A program made the position numbers and the translations under genes. A stretch of 52,255 nucleotides of DNA from Deinococcus sp. Marseille-Q6407 (GTDB lineage Bacteria; Deinococcota; Deinococci; Deinococcales; Deinococcaceae), in NCBI RefSeq assembly GCF_946848805.1, contig NZ_CAMPFU010000008.1, positions 1 through 52,255 on the forward strand. The letters are read 5' to 3'. Position 1 is the stretch's first letter. Each line of letters opens with the position of its first letter. Below the pieces are notes generated by a model, which was given only the letters and a program-made list of their open reading frames with translations, had not been told where the DNA came from and did no database searches. This document shows positions 37,109 through 47,555 of the stretch, in pieces.

Positions 37109-37857
37109 AACTCTCCTTCCTGCCAGGTCAGGCGGCCACTCAGGCCAGGACTGAGGGTCACGGTGCGCCGGCCCGGCTCCAGCCACGGCACCGGGCCGCT
37201 GACCCGTAGGTGTGCAGGCTGGCCGTTCAGCGTGGCGGTCAAGCCGTGCAGGCTGTCCAGCACCAGCCGGCCGCCGGTAGGCACCTCGCCCAGCCAGCGT
37301 GTGACCCCGGCGTCCGTGATGATTTCAGGGTGGGTGACAGGTGCTGCACCGGCGGTCAGCTCCAGACGGAGGCCAGTCCGTGCCACGCCGCCCACCTCCA
37401 CCGTGTTTGGCCCGGCCTGAATGGTCAGCGGCTCTTCTTCTTTTTGCCAGAAATAGGGGCTGGCGCACTCCAGGGTCAGGGTGACGGTGCCGCCCAGCTG
37501 CGCCCCGCCGTGAAAAGTCCGTTTCACACTGGAATAGCCGGCGATGTGGAGTGTGCCTCCGGGGCTGCGGCTGTAGCCGCCGATGAGGGGGGCCAGAGAC
37601 ATAATTTCTCGCTGCAAGGCAAAATTGTCTCCGTGGCTTTGGCCGTAGGTTGCCAGGGTCACTTCCAGTTGCCCGGCGCGGGGGCGGCTGTCGCCGACGA
37701 AGACTTTCAGGCCACTGCCCGGCACCTCCACGGTGCTGCCGATGGGTTGCAGGTCCGGCAGGCTCTCGCCGGTCACGAACAGGGCCTGGGGGTTGGTGAG
37801 CCGGTACAGGTCCAGCAGGGGACGCCCAGCGCGGTCAAGGAAGGTCCGTTCAATCAT
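37105..37857 (-). CDS. Dit-like distal tail protein
   Basis: The product has 250 residues. The N-terminal 140 residues match the Dit/phage-tail family belt domain (for example GDNFALQREIMSLAPLIGG and the LTLECASPYFW ending), and the C-terminal 100 residues form a galectin-like beta domain (GGRLVLDSLHGLTATLNG). It would cap the tail tube and connect it to the hub. A late-type box lies inside the gene at 37319-37342. Confidence 0.65.
   Translation of the reverse strand: MIERTFLDRAGRPLLDLYRLTNPQALFVTGESLPDLQPIGSTVEVPGSGLKVFVGDSRPRAGQLEVTLATYGQSHGDNFALQREIMSLAPLIGGYSRSPGGTLHIAGYSSVKRTFHGGAQLGGTVTLTLECASPYFWQKEEEPLTIQAGPNTVEVGGVARTGLRLELTAGAAPVTHPEIITDAGVTRWLGEVPTGGRLVLDSLHGLTATLNGQPAHLRVSGPVPWLEPGRRTVTLSPGLSGRLTWQEGEL
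37319..37342 (-). promoter_or_regulatory. Late-type box h inside the Dit-like gene
   Basis: A perfect ACCTGTCACC box (37342-37333), eight bases, AATCAT (37324-37319). It is within coding sequence, about 210 bases before the next gene start. It keeps both invariant -10 bases and the TGAAA stretch seen in three other members, so an internal promoter for the fibre genes is plausible. Confidence 0.55.
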
Positions 37858-40250
37858 TTTTGTTCTCCTGCGCGGCGCTGCACACGGCGCACGCTCTCAA
37901 TCACGCCTGCCACAGCGTCTTCGTCGGTGGCGGGGAGGGGGCTTCCCGCCTGGACCACGGCGGTCCAGCGGCCCAGGTCATAGCTCACGCGCTGCACGTC
38001 TAGCAGTTCATCGTCTCTGCGCAGGCGCTCAAAGGCGGCCGTGCCGTTCGCCGGTACCCGGATCAGCTCGCCATAGGCCCCGCGCCAGTCACGCACCGGG
38101 CGCGATTTGTACCGCAGCAGCTCGGCGGCATAGGTCTGGATGCCGTCCAACTGAGGCGTCAGCAGCTGCAGCCCCTCATGCCCCCCGTCTGCTGGCTGGC
38201 CGGTGAGGTTGTTCACTCCGTTCAGCAGCAGTACCCGCGCCGTGATGTCCTCGCGCACGGCAAAGCGGGCGGTGCCCTCCGGCGGGTTGTCGGTGGCTGG
38301 CAGCGCCTTACCCAGCTTGCCAACCGTGGCCTGGATGTAGGCTGCCTCGGCCACACTCAGCCCCGGTTGCGGTTGCACAGTGGTCAGCGCCTCCGGCAGC
38401 ACCTGCACCGCGCTGAGGGTGGCCCCGGCTGGCATGGACGCCAGCACCGCGCTGCCGCTGGGCAAGCTGACCGGCTCCGGCAGGGTGATGAGGGTGGCTC
38501 CGGCCTTCGTGGTCAGCAGCTGGGCGTATTCCCGCGCCGTCTTGCCTGGCAAGGGCAGCGGGAAGGGCACGTCCAGCCGCAATTCCTCCACGCCGATGTC
38601 CAACGCCGAGACGGTCAGATACTGCCGGCCCGGCCGGACCGGCGGATAAAACAGCGGGGTGCGCTGACCGTTCAGCTCCACGGTGCCGCCGATGTCACCG
38701 CCACTCAGCAGGCTGATCTGCTCTGGGGTTTTGCCGGCAGCCAACAGCCGACGGCGGTAATTGGCCCGATAGACGATGGCGAGGCGGTAAAAATCGGGAC
38801 GCGGTGGGGGTGCGGTGCCGCCGCCCAGGTCCACCTGCGTGACTGGTGCAGCGTATAAGGCCAGCGGATTGAGCTTGACGGCCAGTCCAGCCGCAGGGCT
38901 GCTGGGTTGCCATTCCAGCACATCCATGTATTCCGGGCCTTCGTGCAGGTCGTTGTAGCCTTCCGACAGCTGCACCAGCCGCAGCGCATCCAGCGGGCTG
39001 TCGTTTTCACCCAGGCGGGTGTACTTTACCGACAGCCGCACTTCCAGCTTGCGCTGCACCTCGGAAGCGGGCAGGTCAACACCCTGGCCCAGCGCCCATT
39101 CCCGGATTTTGCGGGTAGCGTTGGCTACGTCGCTGCTCACGTCGAAGCGGGCCGCCAGGTCCATATCCAGCCAGGCGTTGTGTTTCACAGCGTCTGTGGC
39201 GTCGCCGTAGTAAATGGCCCCGGTGGGGTCATTCCGGACCAGGCCGCCCCCCCGTTCCGGTTCCTGATACCCGCCTTCGTCCTGGTAGGGGCTGGCCGGC
39301 CATTCCCGGCGCGTCAGCTGTGGCATGGCCTTATAGATGGACCAGGATTTGCCGCTGCCGTCAAACCCGGTCTCCCGGATGGGCGAGCTGACCTTCTCCA
39401 GCGGCACCCGGCTGACCAGCTCGGCAATGTGCTGACCACCAATCCGCCACGCCTGCTGCACCTCCACCTCAGTCCCTTTCAGCGGCTCAGCCGGCAAGCC
39501 CAGCTCGCGTGCGGTCAGCTGCTCGACGGCCCAGGCTTCGCGGCGGCGGCGCTGCACTTCCGGCATATCCCGGCCCTCAAACCAGCCGGTATCTCCGCTG
39601 GGCAGCTCGAACGAAAAGCGCACGCAGTTGGCGTAGTTGGTGATGTCGCCGGGGGGCGTCTCGCTCTGGTCCCGAATGAAGCGGTGGGTCACGTCGGGAA
39701 CTGGCGACAGGCACACGATTTCGGCGCGGTTGTTCACACCGATGGTGTGGTCCCCCAGCGCCGGGCTGATGGCCTGGATGGTGTCGCCCAGCAGCTCGTG
39801 CGGCACGTCGGCCTTGAAGCGGGCGCTGATGGCCGGCAGGATGCCCATGCTGAGGCCCTGGGGCAGCGTGGCCTGCGCCAGCACGGCACGGAAGAACGTG
39901 GGGAAGTCGCCCTCGGCGCGGCCTACCCAGCGGCAGGTCTTCAGCGCCTCGGTCAGTCCGCGCAGCTGCACGGTGCCCTGGCCTTCTTCCCACGGCTCAC
40001 AGGTGATTTCTCCTAGATAATCGGGGTCGGCCAGCTCCGGCGAGAGCCAGACGCGTACCCAGTCCCCCGGCGTGAAAGCCAGTGGCGCAGACAGTTCCAG
40101 GCTGCCACTGTCGCTGTAGCCAGGGCGCACGAGGTCCAGCGTGCCGCCGAGAATGACCGGCGTGCCGGGGGGCGGGGGCGTGATCGGGCGGTACACCTGC
40201 GCGTAGGGCAGGGCGTCACCGGGCTTATAAAACGCAGCTCTGACGGACAC
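37854..40250 (-). CDS. Tail hub / tail-associated protein
   Basis: The product has 798 residues. It directly follows the tape measure gene and precedes the Dit-like gene. The N-terminal 210 residues resemble a gp27/Tal-type hub with strand repeats (LDLVRPGYSDSGSLELSAPL, DWVRVWLSPELADPDYLGEI). The C-terminal part (about 520-798) is beta-rich and may be a baseplate extension. It would form the trimeric tail tip. Family assignment is by position and general pattern. Confidence 0.6.
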   Translation of the reverse strand: MSVRAAFYKPGDALPYAQVYRPITPPPPGTPVILGGTLDLVRPGYSDSGSLELSAPLAFTPGDWVRVWLSPELADPDYLGEITCEPWEEGQGTVQLRGLTEALKTCRWVGRAEGDFPTFFRAVLAQATLPQGLSMGILPAISARFKADVPHELLGDTIQAISPALGDHTIGVNNRAEIVCLSPVPDVTHRFIRDQSETPPGDITNYANCVRFSFELPSGDTGWFEGRDMPEVQRRRREAWAVEQLTARELGLPAEPLKGTEVEVQQAWRIGGQHIAELVSRVPLEKVSSPIRETGFDGSGKSWSIYKAMPQLTRREWPASPYQDEGGYQEPERGGGLVRNDPTGAIYYGDATDAVKHNAWLDMDLAARFDVSSDVANATRKIREWALGQGVDLPASEVQRKLEVRLSVKYTRLGENDSPLDALRLVQLSEGYNDLHEGPEYMDVLEWQPSSPAAGLAVKLNPLALYAAPVTQVDLGGGTAPPPRPDFYRLAIVYRANYRRRLLAAGKTPEQISLLSGGDIGGTVELNGQRTPLFYPPVRPGRQYLTVSALDIGVEELRLDVPFPLPLPGKTAREYAQLLTTKAGATLITLPEPVSLPSGSAVLASMPAGATLSAVQVLPEALTTVQPQPGLSVAEAAYIQATVGKLGKALPATDNPPEGTARFAVREDITARVLLLNGVNNLTGQPADGGHEGLQLLTPQLDGIQTYAAELLRYKSRPVRDWRGAYGELIRVPANGTAAFERLRRDDELLDVQRVSYDLGRWTAVVQAGSPLPATDEDAVAGVIESVRRVQRRAGEQK

Positions 40251-40251
40251 G

Positions 40252-43200
40252 TTACATACCTCCCAGGCGGGTGCGGAAATCGGGGCGCCGGCCGGTGTCG
40301 GCGTAGTTGACGATGGTGGTCTGCTGGAACTGAGCTTCTTTCAGGGCGGCGGTGTTCCCCATGATGGCCGCCGTGTTCTGGCCCAGGGCTGCCTGTAAGC
40401 TGGTTACGATCGGCCCTAGTCCCAGCTGGAGCTGGGCCGAGAGGCCGGGCAGCTGCGCGGCCAGCTGCTGAGTGATGGCTGCCGGGTCCAGCCCCTTGCC
40501 CAGCGCGTCGCCCAATTGGTCGAGGTAGGGCTGAATCTGCGCCATGTACCGCTTCACCATGACGCCTTCGACGATGGTCGACTTGATGCGCTCGTACAGA
40601 TTGTCCTTCAGCGCCTGGAGAGGGTCGGCACCTTCAAAGATTGCCCCGATGCCCGCCGCGATGCCGCTCTTGAAATCCCAGTGCTGGGCGGTTTTGAACT
40701 CGGCAGAGATGTCGCGAAACTCGTTCTGCACGCCGCGCATCTCGGCTCGGATGGCTTCCAGCTCGGCACGGCCGTCCTGGCCGGCAGCGCGGGCGTCGGC
40801 GTAACCCTTCATCAGTTCGGACAGGCGGCTTTGCTCAATGATGGTCTGCAACGCGGCTTTTGCCATGAAAGTGCTCAGGCTCTTGTCCAGCGCTTCTTCT
40901 GCGCCGGCCCAGTCGCCGGACTCGAAGGCATTCATCAGACTGGACTCCAATGTGCCGCTGACAGTCTGTGCCAGGTCGCCAAAGATGGTGGCAGCCTGGG
41001 ATTTGAATTTGGCGGACTCCTTCTCCATTACCTGTGGCCCTCCTCCAAAGAGGTCCCAAATCATCCGCTGGAAGAAGTTCCCCTTGGCCCTCTTCTCGCG
41101 GGCTTCCGCGTCTTTTTGCAGCTCATCATAGAAGGGGTTTTTTATGCCCCCATAATTCATGCTGCCCGCCGCCTTGCGCTGTTCGGCGGCCAGTTCAGCC
41201 ATCTCCTTTTTCATGGCCTGAATGCCCGGAATAAAGTTGTCAATGGCGTTGCCGAGGTTCATCACACCTTCCACGGCAGCCGAAATACCCCCGGCGATGT
41301 CGCCTGCGCTGAATTTCGCATAAGCCTCCATGCCTTTGCCAATGCCAGTAGCGGCCTGCCCTATTCCCTCGGCCAGCTCGTTTGCTCCGAAGAGGTTCAT
41401 GACGTTCGACAGCGCCCCACCCCACTTTTGGACCAGCTCAATTTTGCTGTTCCACAGCTCTTGCCCGGCCTTCACTTCGTCGGCATTCTGCTTGTTGGTC
41501 AGTTCAGCGCGGGCTGCCAGGAAGTCGCCGTAGGCCAGCAGGTAGTCCTCGCTGCCCATGTCCAGGCTGCCCAGTACGTCGCTCCAGTGGGCATTAAAGG
41601 CGGCCAGGTCCAGTTCATTCCGGCGCCGGGTGTATTCGACCACGTCCATGCCCTTGCCAGTGCGCTGCGCGGCGGCCCACTCCCCTTCCAGCTCAGCTAT
41701 TGCCAGCTTCTCGCCCGCCACGCGGCGGCGTTGAGTCTGGTCACGCAGCAGCTTCTCGCGGGCAGCGATACCGTCCGCTTCAATTTTGGTCTTGGTTGCC
41801 TGGAACTGGGCTTCCAGCACTACCGCGTCGCCACCCTCTTTGATTGCCAGGTCGCGGGCACGCCGGGCGGCCTCGATTTGCAGCCGTTCGCGCTCGTTGA
41901 TGTAGGTCATCTCCGAGACCAGCCCGCGTGCATGGCGGCTTTCCAGGGCGTCCATGTCTGACCGCTCCGCAATGTCGGCCAGCTTGTCGGGGCGGTCTTT
42001 CCGCAGCTCGTCTCGGCGGTTAGACTCGCTCTGCACGGCCTTGAGCTGGTCCCTGTTCTTGCTGGCTTCCGCCAGCCGGGCGGCGGCTTGCAGCTCTTCA
42101 TCGGTCAGAAACTTTAGGCCCTCGGCGAAGGCCCGCAGGTCCTCTTCAGCCCCCATACCGCGCATGAACTCTTCCCAGCTGCGGTTCATTTGATCAATGG
42201 CATCCGTGACGATCACCAGTGAACCCGCTACATTGTCGCCTCGATCAGCAGCCTGCTCCAGCGCGACCCGAACCGATTCGAGGTACGCCAGAGCACCGGC
42301 CCCGTCGCCACGCTGCGCCATTTCCTGGGCGCGGCTCACATCGTAGGTGGCCACCGCGTTGTAATTGTCTCCCTGATCTTGAAGAGCGGCGGCCACTCCC
42401 AAAGCAGCCTGCCCCACCGTGTCAATCTGCTTGACCAGGTCGGCAAAACCTTGCTTTTCCGCCTCCTTCCGCAAGTCTGCCAGCGCCTCAGCTGCGTTAT
42501 TGAAGGCGTCACCTGTGAATTGCCCGGCCTGGGCCGCTTTGGTGATGTCGTCCTTGAGATCATTTAACCGCTTAGAAAGCGCGTCCGAAGCGTCTGTGGT
42601 GGCCTTGCCAGCGTCTTTCTGCCCCTGCTTGATCTGCTGAGCGGTCTGGGTTACGACCAGGCCATAGGCACGGTACAGGCCAGTGTTGCGCTCCAGGAAG
42701 CGGGTTTCTGCGTTGGCGAGGTATTGGGTGGCCTCTGCCTGGGTAATTAGGCCCTTCCGTAGCTTTTCGTTAATACCAGCCTTCTCTTCTGCCAGTTGCT
42801 GCTCGTTGCGGCGCTTGCCGACCACCAGTTCCGCCTGCGCCACACGCCGTGCGGCGTCGATTTCGCGGTCAGCGAAGGCGTCAATGGCAGCTTGACGGGC
42901 TGCGAGGTTATCGCCGGCAGCGGCTACGGCCTTTTCGCGTTCCAGGCCAATCTGGGTCTGCAGATCACGCTCGGCCTGCAGGGCGTTTTCAGCTCGCTCC
43001 AGCGTGGCGGCCGATTCGATTTCGGTGCGGGCCTGCTCGCTCTCTCTGGTGCGCTCCTCGTTGGCTTCGGCCGCTTCATCCAAGCGGCGCTGCCGATCTG
43101 CCTCGGCGGCGGCCAGGGCATTGGTGCGGTTGTTTTCGGCAATTCTTAGGGCCGATTCCTTTTCCTGGTCCGTGCCGTTCTCGGCAGCGCGCTTCTCGGC

Positions 43201-46200
43201 GGCATAGGTGGCTTCAATGACGGCCACCTGTGCGTTGTATACGTCGTTGGCGTACTCTTTCTCAATTTGCAGCTTTTTGGCTACGTTATCCCCAGCTTTG
43301 CGAAGTTCTTCGTCGCGCAGCTGCTCCAGGCGGGTCACTTCCTGCTCGGCCAGCTTGATGTTGTTCTGGCGCAGGGCTTCAGCAATCCTGGCTCGCGCCT
43401 GTGCCCGTTCCTGATCGCGGCGTTCAGCTTCCTTGTCAGCTTGCTCCTGTTCCTGCTTTGCCTTTTCGCGCTGGGCCTTGCGGACCTCGTAGGCGGCTCC
43501 TTCGGCGTCGTAGACGGCCTGCTTGGCCTTATCGCCGTTAATCCAGGTCTGGACCGCCCGCTGCGCCTGCGCCAGTTTTACGGAGTCGCCGCTATTCTGG
43601 GCGGCTTCCAGCGCCTTGTACTGCTTCAGTGCGTCGTTGCCATATTTACGGATGTCGGCGGCCGTGGCGATGTACGTGCCACTGGTCTTCTCGCCCTTTT
43701 TGCTGAGCTGGTCCAGCACGAAGCCGTTCTCTTCCGATTCCTTCCGGAAGGCTTCGAGTGCGTTCTTGGCTCGCTGTAGGGCCTGCAGGTTCACGGGCGA
43801 CTTGTTTTTATCGACGGCTGCCTGCGCCTTCTCTACCGCGTTCAGCAGCTTCTGGGCCTGACTGACCTGCTCGGCCGTGGTTTCCTTTGGCACACCGGCC
43901 TGGGCGGTTTCTTTGGAGGTGCCGATACGCTTCAGGATGCCCTCGTAGTACGCCTTTACCTGGGGCTTCAGCTTGGGATCTTTTAGGAGGGTCTGAACCT
44001 GCTTTTCCACGCCACTCAGCTGGCCGATGTATTTCTTGGTGGCGCCTGCGTAGCCCGCAGAGTTCTTGTCCAGCGTGGCGTATGCCTTGTCCAGCTTGTC
44101 CAACGCGGCAATCAGCCGATAGGCCGATTCCAGGTCTTTGTTACTCACCGCCTTCCCGGCGGCTTGATTCGCGGCCGTGCCGGTGCTGGTCACCGTGGGC
44201 CGAGGTGGCGTAGGCGCAGGACGGGTGGGGGGCTTTGGCTGAGCGGGGGGGCGCCCCATTCCACTGGGAGACTGGAATGCGGGGCGTGGGACGCCACCCG
44301 TGCCGAAATAATCACGGATGTGGCCCCGGAAATAGTTGGACTGCACTGCTTCGCCGGGCGCGATATAGCCGTCTTGATTGGTATCCCAGGGGTTAATGCC
44401 CCGGCTGTTGCGGTTTGCGTCATATGCAGGCGAGCCGGCACGGTAGCCTGTGCCACTGATGGCATCGTAGACGGCACCCAGAGAGGTCTTGCCCGGCTGG
44501 CCGATGCCGCGCTCACGGAGGTAGCGTTCCACGTATTGCATCTGCTGGTCAAAGCTCAGGGCGCCGAATTGGTCGCGGCTCATGCCGTAGTAGTCCCAGC
44601 GGCTACGGTTGCCTCCGTGGTCGGTGCCGTCAGTGTACTGCATGAACTGAATCAGGCCGGTGCCAGAGCTGTTGTGGTTGCGGGCGTTGGTGGTGAATTT
44701 GCCCCCGGTTTCAAAGGAGATAACGGCTGCCAGGTCGTTCGGGCTGATACCGAGGCGCTGGGCCACAGCTTGAATTACTGCGCCCTTGTCGGCGTTGAAG
44801 CCGATAGTTTGACCGCTTACGCTGCCACCCGAGCGAGACTCGCTGGCGCCGCTCAGCCAGTTCAGCGTCTTGGGGTCCACAGGCTCGCCGTTGACCTGCA
44901 CTTCCAGGTGGACGTGCGGGCCAGTGCTGTTGCCGGTGTTCCCAGAGCGGCCGATCAGGGTTCCAGCCGCCAGACGCGCCCAGCCGCCGTTGCGCTTTGC
45001 TTCTGCTTGCAGGTCTTTGTTGATCTCCGACAGGTGCGCCAAGATGATAGTCCGGCCCTGAGCGTCCACAATCCGGGCAAAGTTGCCCCAGCCGCCAGCT
45101 TCATAGCCGTACTGGATTTTGCCCTGCAGCGGGGAGACCAGGCCGGTACCGACCCGCGTGGAGTAATCTCGGCCCAGGTGCCCTCGGCTGTCATAGCCAT
45201 ACCGGCCGGGATTGGAGCCAAACCCCTGCGAAGGGGTGGCACGGCCCAGGCCCAGGGCGTTGAGGAAGCCTTGCCAGGTGTACTGGCCCGCCACGTCGTT
45301 GCCGCCATTGGTGTAGGCGTTGGTCTGCGCATTATTCATGGCGTTCCGGGTGATGCCCAGCAGGTCTTTGGCCCAGTCGGGGATGCTTCCCAGCATGGCT
45401 TCCAGAGCGGCCTGAATTTTGATGACCAGCGCCTCTCCCAGCCCAGCCAGGGCACCGATAAGGCTGTTCTTCAGGTTGCTGCCGATTAGCGCGGCCTTTT
45501 CCTTGACACTTTCTGCCAGGGTGCCTAGGCGCTCGCCCATGGCCTTCGCCATGTCGATCATGGACTGCGTGGCGGCCACACCGCTGTCTTTGGAGGTCTT
45601 CGAGAAAAAGTCCCAGGCCCCCTTCCAGTCGCCCTTCATGACGCGGCTGACTGCCCCGATGATGCCGCGAATGGTGTCCAGCGCAAAGCGCATGTACTTG
45701 CCCACGACTTCCACAGCCTGCTGGACCACCGGCCCCCAGTTGTCCCACATGGGCTGGCCGTACCGCTTCCAGGCCACCGTGATGAGTTCGAAGGCGTTTC
45801 CAATCAGGCCCACGGCGCTGCTGACAATGGGCACGACCTGCTCCATTGCTGTCCGCACAATAGGAGCCATGCGCTGAAATACGGGTACCACCACCTCTTG
45901 AAAGGCGGCCCTGGCTTGCCCAAAGGTGGTCAGGAAGTTGCGCCCCAGCTCTGCCAACTGCGGCTTCACTCTTTCGATGAAGGCACCAAGCTGCGGGAAG
46001 CGCTGCATCAGCGCCTGCAAAGGCCCCCCGCCGTTTGATACCGACGACTTGAACTGATTGAAGGCATCCGTGACCTGCTCGAAGATGCGCCCCACTGTGC
46101 GGATGGGGCCGGCCAGCGCCGGAAACTTCTCAGTCAGCACATCCAATGGACGCTGCGTGCCCAGCACGGCTTCGCGTACCGTCTCCAGCACCCGGCCTAC

Positions 46201-47487
46201 GGTAGACAGCACCGGCGCAACAGTTCGAATAACCCCGCCCAGGTTCGGGAACGCCTGCGCTAAAGCCTCAACCGGGTTCTCCCCTGCCTTCAGTGCCTGC
46301 ATGAAACGGCCAAAGGCGCCAGCGACTAGCCCGAAGGTGTTTTTTGCCTGCTGCATGACCGGATCCAGGGCACCCCAGACGCTGCGGAGGTTTTCCACAA
46401 CCCCGGACAGCTGTGGGAAAGCCTGTGCCAGCACCTGCAGGGGGTCTTTGCCCTCCGCGAAGGCGCGGGCCATCTGCGCGGCGGTGCCAATGGCGCTGGC
46501 GGCCAGCTGGTTAAACTGCTGTACGGCAGGCATGGTCAGCTCGCCCATGGCCTTGCTAAAATCCTTCTCTGCCAGTGCCATTTCCTGTTTGCTGCGGACG
46601 TAGTCGTTCTGAATGCTGCTCAGCGCTTCTACTTCGGTGCCAGTGGCGGTCATCACCAGATTCGCCAACACCTGCGCCTTTTCCTGCTGTGTCAGGGCGT
46701 CGGCCGTCTTGTTGACGCTCTTGGCGTACTGGTCAAAGGCGGGGCCGAGGTTTTCCGAGATGCCAATGGAGTTCAGCGCAGCCGATAGCCCTGTGACAGC
46801 CGCGTCACCCACGCGCTCAAAGCCGTCAGAAGCGTCGCGGCCAAAGGCAATGGCTGACGCTGCCGCCCCGGTCATGACCTCTTCCAGCTTGCCCATGTCG
46901 GTAAAGCCCGCCCGGATCAGGGTGGTCATGGAGTCTTTGACCTCGTCTACCGACATGCCAAACTTGCTGGCAAGCCGCTCCGCAGCCCCATTTGCCTCAT
47001 CCATGCGAACGCCGAAGCGCGCCAGAGTCAGGTCGAACACTTTACCGGCCGTGGCCGATTTGTTGGTCGCGTCCGCCCACTCTCCGGCTTGCCCGGTGAG
47101 TTCGCGCATACCATCAGACAGACGATCTACGATGTCCAGCCCCGCGCTCAGACCTAGCAGGCCGCCCTGGAATCCTCGCAGGCCGCCCTGAACGTTGACC
47201 AGTCCACTCCCCAGGCCCATGAGGCTGCGCTGTGCGCCGCCTAACCCAGCGGTAAGGCGGGTCAGGTTAGAGTTGGCGGCCAGTGCGCCTCGGCCCAACT
47301 GCTCTGCTCCCTGGCCGGCTGCCACAAAGCGGCCTCGTACGTCCCGCAGACGCCCATCTGCGCCCCGGAGAGTCTTGTCCAGACGGTCAGTTCGAGTGTT
47401 CAGATCGCGCACGCCAGCGGCTAGCCCGCGTACCTCCGCCTCTCCCTTAATTACCGCTTGGATTGTCAGCAAAGTGCGGTCATTCAC
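40252..47487 (-). CDS. Tape measure protein with M23 and transglycosylase-like domains
   Basis: The product has 2411 residues from GTG at 47487, six bases after a late -10 element. The N-terminal 250 residues match tape measure proteins of siphoviruses. Hydrophobic and helical regions follow. An M23 peptidase domain lies at about 755-880, with HLGRD and the GPHVHLEV zinc site. A lysozyme/SLT-like domain follows at about 900-1050 (ISFETGGKF with the probable catalytic Glu). A calcium-loop-like DTNQDGYI lies at about 1035. Long charged coiled coils fill about 1150-1950. The length implies a tail of roughly 300-360 nm by the usual 0.15 nm per residue. The enzymes should open peptidoglycan during DNA entry. 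Confidence 0.9.
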   Translation of the reverse strand: MNDRTLLTIQAVIKGEAEVRGLAAGVRDLNTRTDRLDKTLRGADGRLRDVRGRFVAAGQGAEQLGRGALAANSNLTRLTAGLGGAQRSLMGLGSGLVNVQGGLRGFQGGLLGLSAGLDIVDRLSDGMRELTGQAGEWADATNKSATAGKVFDLTLARFGVRMDEANGAAERLASKFGMSVDEVKDSMTTLIRAGFTDMGKLEEVMTGAAASAIAFGRDASDGFERVGDAAVTGLSAALNSIGISENLGPAFDQYAKSVNKTADALTQQEKAQVLANLVMTATGTEVEALSSIQNDYVRSKQEMALAEKDFSKAMGELTMPAVQQFNQLAASAIGTAAQMARAFAEGKDPLQVLAQAFPQLSGVVENLRSVWGALDPVMQQAKNTFGLVAGAFGRFMQALKAGENPVEALAQAFPNLGGVIRTVAPVLSTVGRVLETVREAVLGTQRPLDVLTEKFPALAGPIRTVGRIFEQVTDAFNQFKSSVSNGGGPLQALMQRFPQLGAFIERVKPQLAELGRNFLTTFGQARAAFQEVVVPVFQRMAPIVRTAMEQVVPIVSSAVGLIGNAFELITVAWKRYGQPMWDNWGPVVQQAVEVVGKYMRFALDTIRGIIGAVSRVMKGDWKGAWDFFSKTSKDSGVAATQSMIDMAKAMGERLGTLAESVKEKAALIGSNLKNSLIGALAGLGEALVIKIQAALEAMLGSIPDWAKDLLGITRNAMNNAQTNAYTNGGNDVAGQYTWQGFLNALGLGRATPSQGFGSNPGRYGYDSRGHLGRDYSTRVGTGLVSPLQGKIQYGYEAGGWGNFARIVDAQGRTIILAHLSEINKDLQAEAKRNGGWARLAAGTLIGRSGNTGNSTGPHVHLEVQVNGEPVDPKTLNWLSGASESRSGGSVSGQTIGFNADKGAVIQAVAQRLGISPNDLAAVISFETGGKFTTNARNHNSSGTGLIQFMQYTDGTDHGGNRSRWDYYGMSRDQFGALSFDQQMQYVERYLRERGIGQPGKTSLGAVYDAISGTGYRAGSPAYDANRNSRGINPWDTNQDGYIAPGEAVQSNYFRGHIRDYFGTGGVPRPAFQSPSGMGRPPAQPKPPTRPAPTPPRPTVTSTGTAANQAAGKAVSNKDLESAYRLIAALDKLDKAYATLDKNSAGYAGATKKYIGQLSGVEKQVQTLLKDPKLKPQVKAYYEGILKRIGTSKETAQAGVPKETTAEQVSQAQKLLNAVEKAQAAVDKNKSPVNLQALQRAKNALEAFRKESEENGFVLDQLSKKGEKTSGTYIATAADIRKYGNDALKQYKALEAAQNSGDSVKLAQAQRAVQTWINGDKAKQAVYDAEGAAYEVRKAQREKAKQEQEQADKEAERRDQERAQARARIAEALRQNNIKLAEQEVTRLEQLRDEELRKAGDNVAKKLQIEKEYANDVYNAQVAVIEATYAAEKRAAENGTDQEKESALRIAENNRTNALAAAEADRQRRLDEAAEANEERTRESEQARTEIESAATLERAENALQAERDLQTQIGLEREKAVAAAGDNLAARQAAIDAFADREIDAARRVAQAELVVGKRRNEQQLAEEKAGINEKLRKGLITQAEATQYLANAETRFLERNTGLYRAYGLVVTQTAQQIKQGQKDAGKATTDASDALSKRLNDLKDDITKAAQAGQFTGDAFNNAAEALADLRKEAEKQGFADLVKQIDTVGQAALGVAAALQDQGDNYNAVATYDVSRAQEMAQRGDGAGALAYLESVRVALEQAADRGDNVAGSLVIVTDAIDQMNRSWEEFMRGMGAEEDLRAFAEGLKFLTDEELQAAARLAEASKNRDQLKAVQSESNRRDELRKDRPDKLADIAERSDMDALESRHARGLVSEMTYINERERLQIEAARRARDLAIKEGGDAVVLEAQFQATKTKIEADGIAAREKLLRDQTQRRRVAGEKLAIAELEGEWAAAQRTGKGMDVVEYTRRRNELDLAAFNAHWSDVLGSLDMGSEDYLLAYGDFLAARAELTNKQNADEVKAGQELWNSKIELVQKWGGALSNVMNLFGANELAEGIGQAATGIGKGMEAYAKFSAGDIAGGISAAVEGVMNLGNAIDNFIPGIQAMKKEMAELAAEQRKAAGSMNYGGIKNPFYDELQKDAEAREKRAKGNFFQRMIWDLFGGGPQVMEKESAKFKSQAATIFGDLAQTVSGTLESSLMNAFESGDWAGAEEALDKSLSTFMAKAALQTIIEQSRLSELMKGYADARAAGQDGRAELEAIRAEMRGVQNEFRDISAEFKTAQHWDFKSGIAAGIGAIFEGADPLQALKDNLYERIKSTIVEGVMVKRYMAQIQPYLDQLGDALGKGLDPAAITQQLAAQLPGLSAQLQLGLGPIVTSLQAALGQNTAAIMGNTAALKEAQFQQTTIVNYADTGRRPDFRTRLGGM

Positions 47488-47493
47488 CACTCT

Positions 47494-47517
47494 ATGGTTT
47501 CAGGGGGGGTGACAGGA
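47494..47517 (-). promoter_or_regulatory. Late promoter i (tape measure)
   Basis: Box TCCTGTCACC (47517-47508), eight bases, AACCAT (47499-47494), six bases, then GTG of the tape measure. The fit of spacing decides between two adjacent GTG codons in favour of 47487. Confidence 0.8.
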
Positions 47518-47543
47518 TGGCCGGCCTGCCAGGGGGCTTTTGC

Positions 47544-47549
47544 TATGGT
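47544..47549 (+). promoter_or_regulatory. Leaderless -10 element TATGGT
   Basis: TATGGT, six bases, then the ATG of the lipoprotein gene on the plus strand. No -35 consensus and no late-type box. It faces away from the tape measure promoter. Confidence 0.6.
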
Positions 47550-47555
47550 GCGCCC

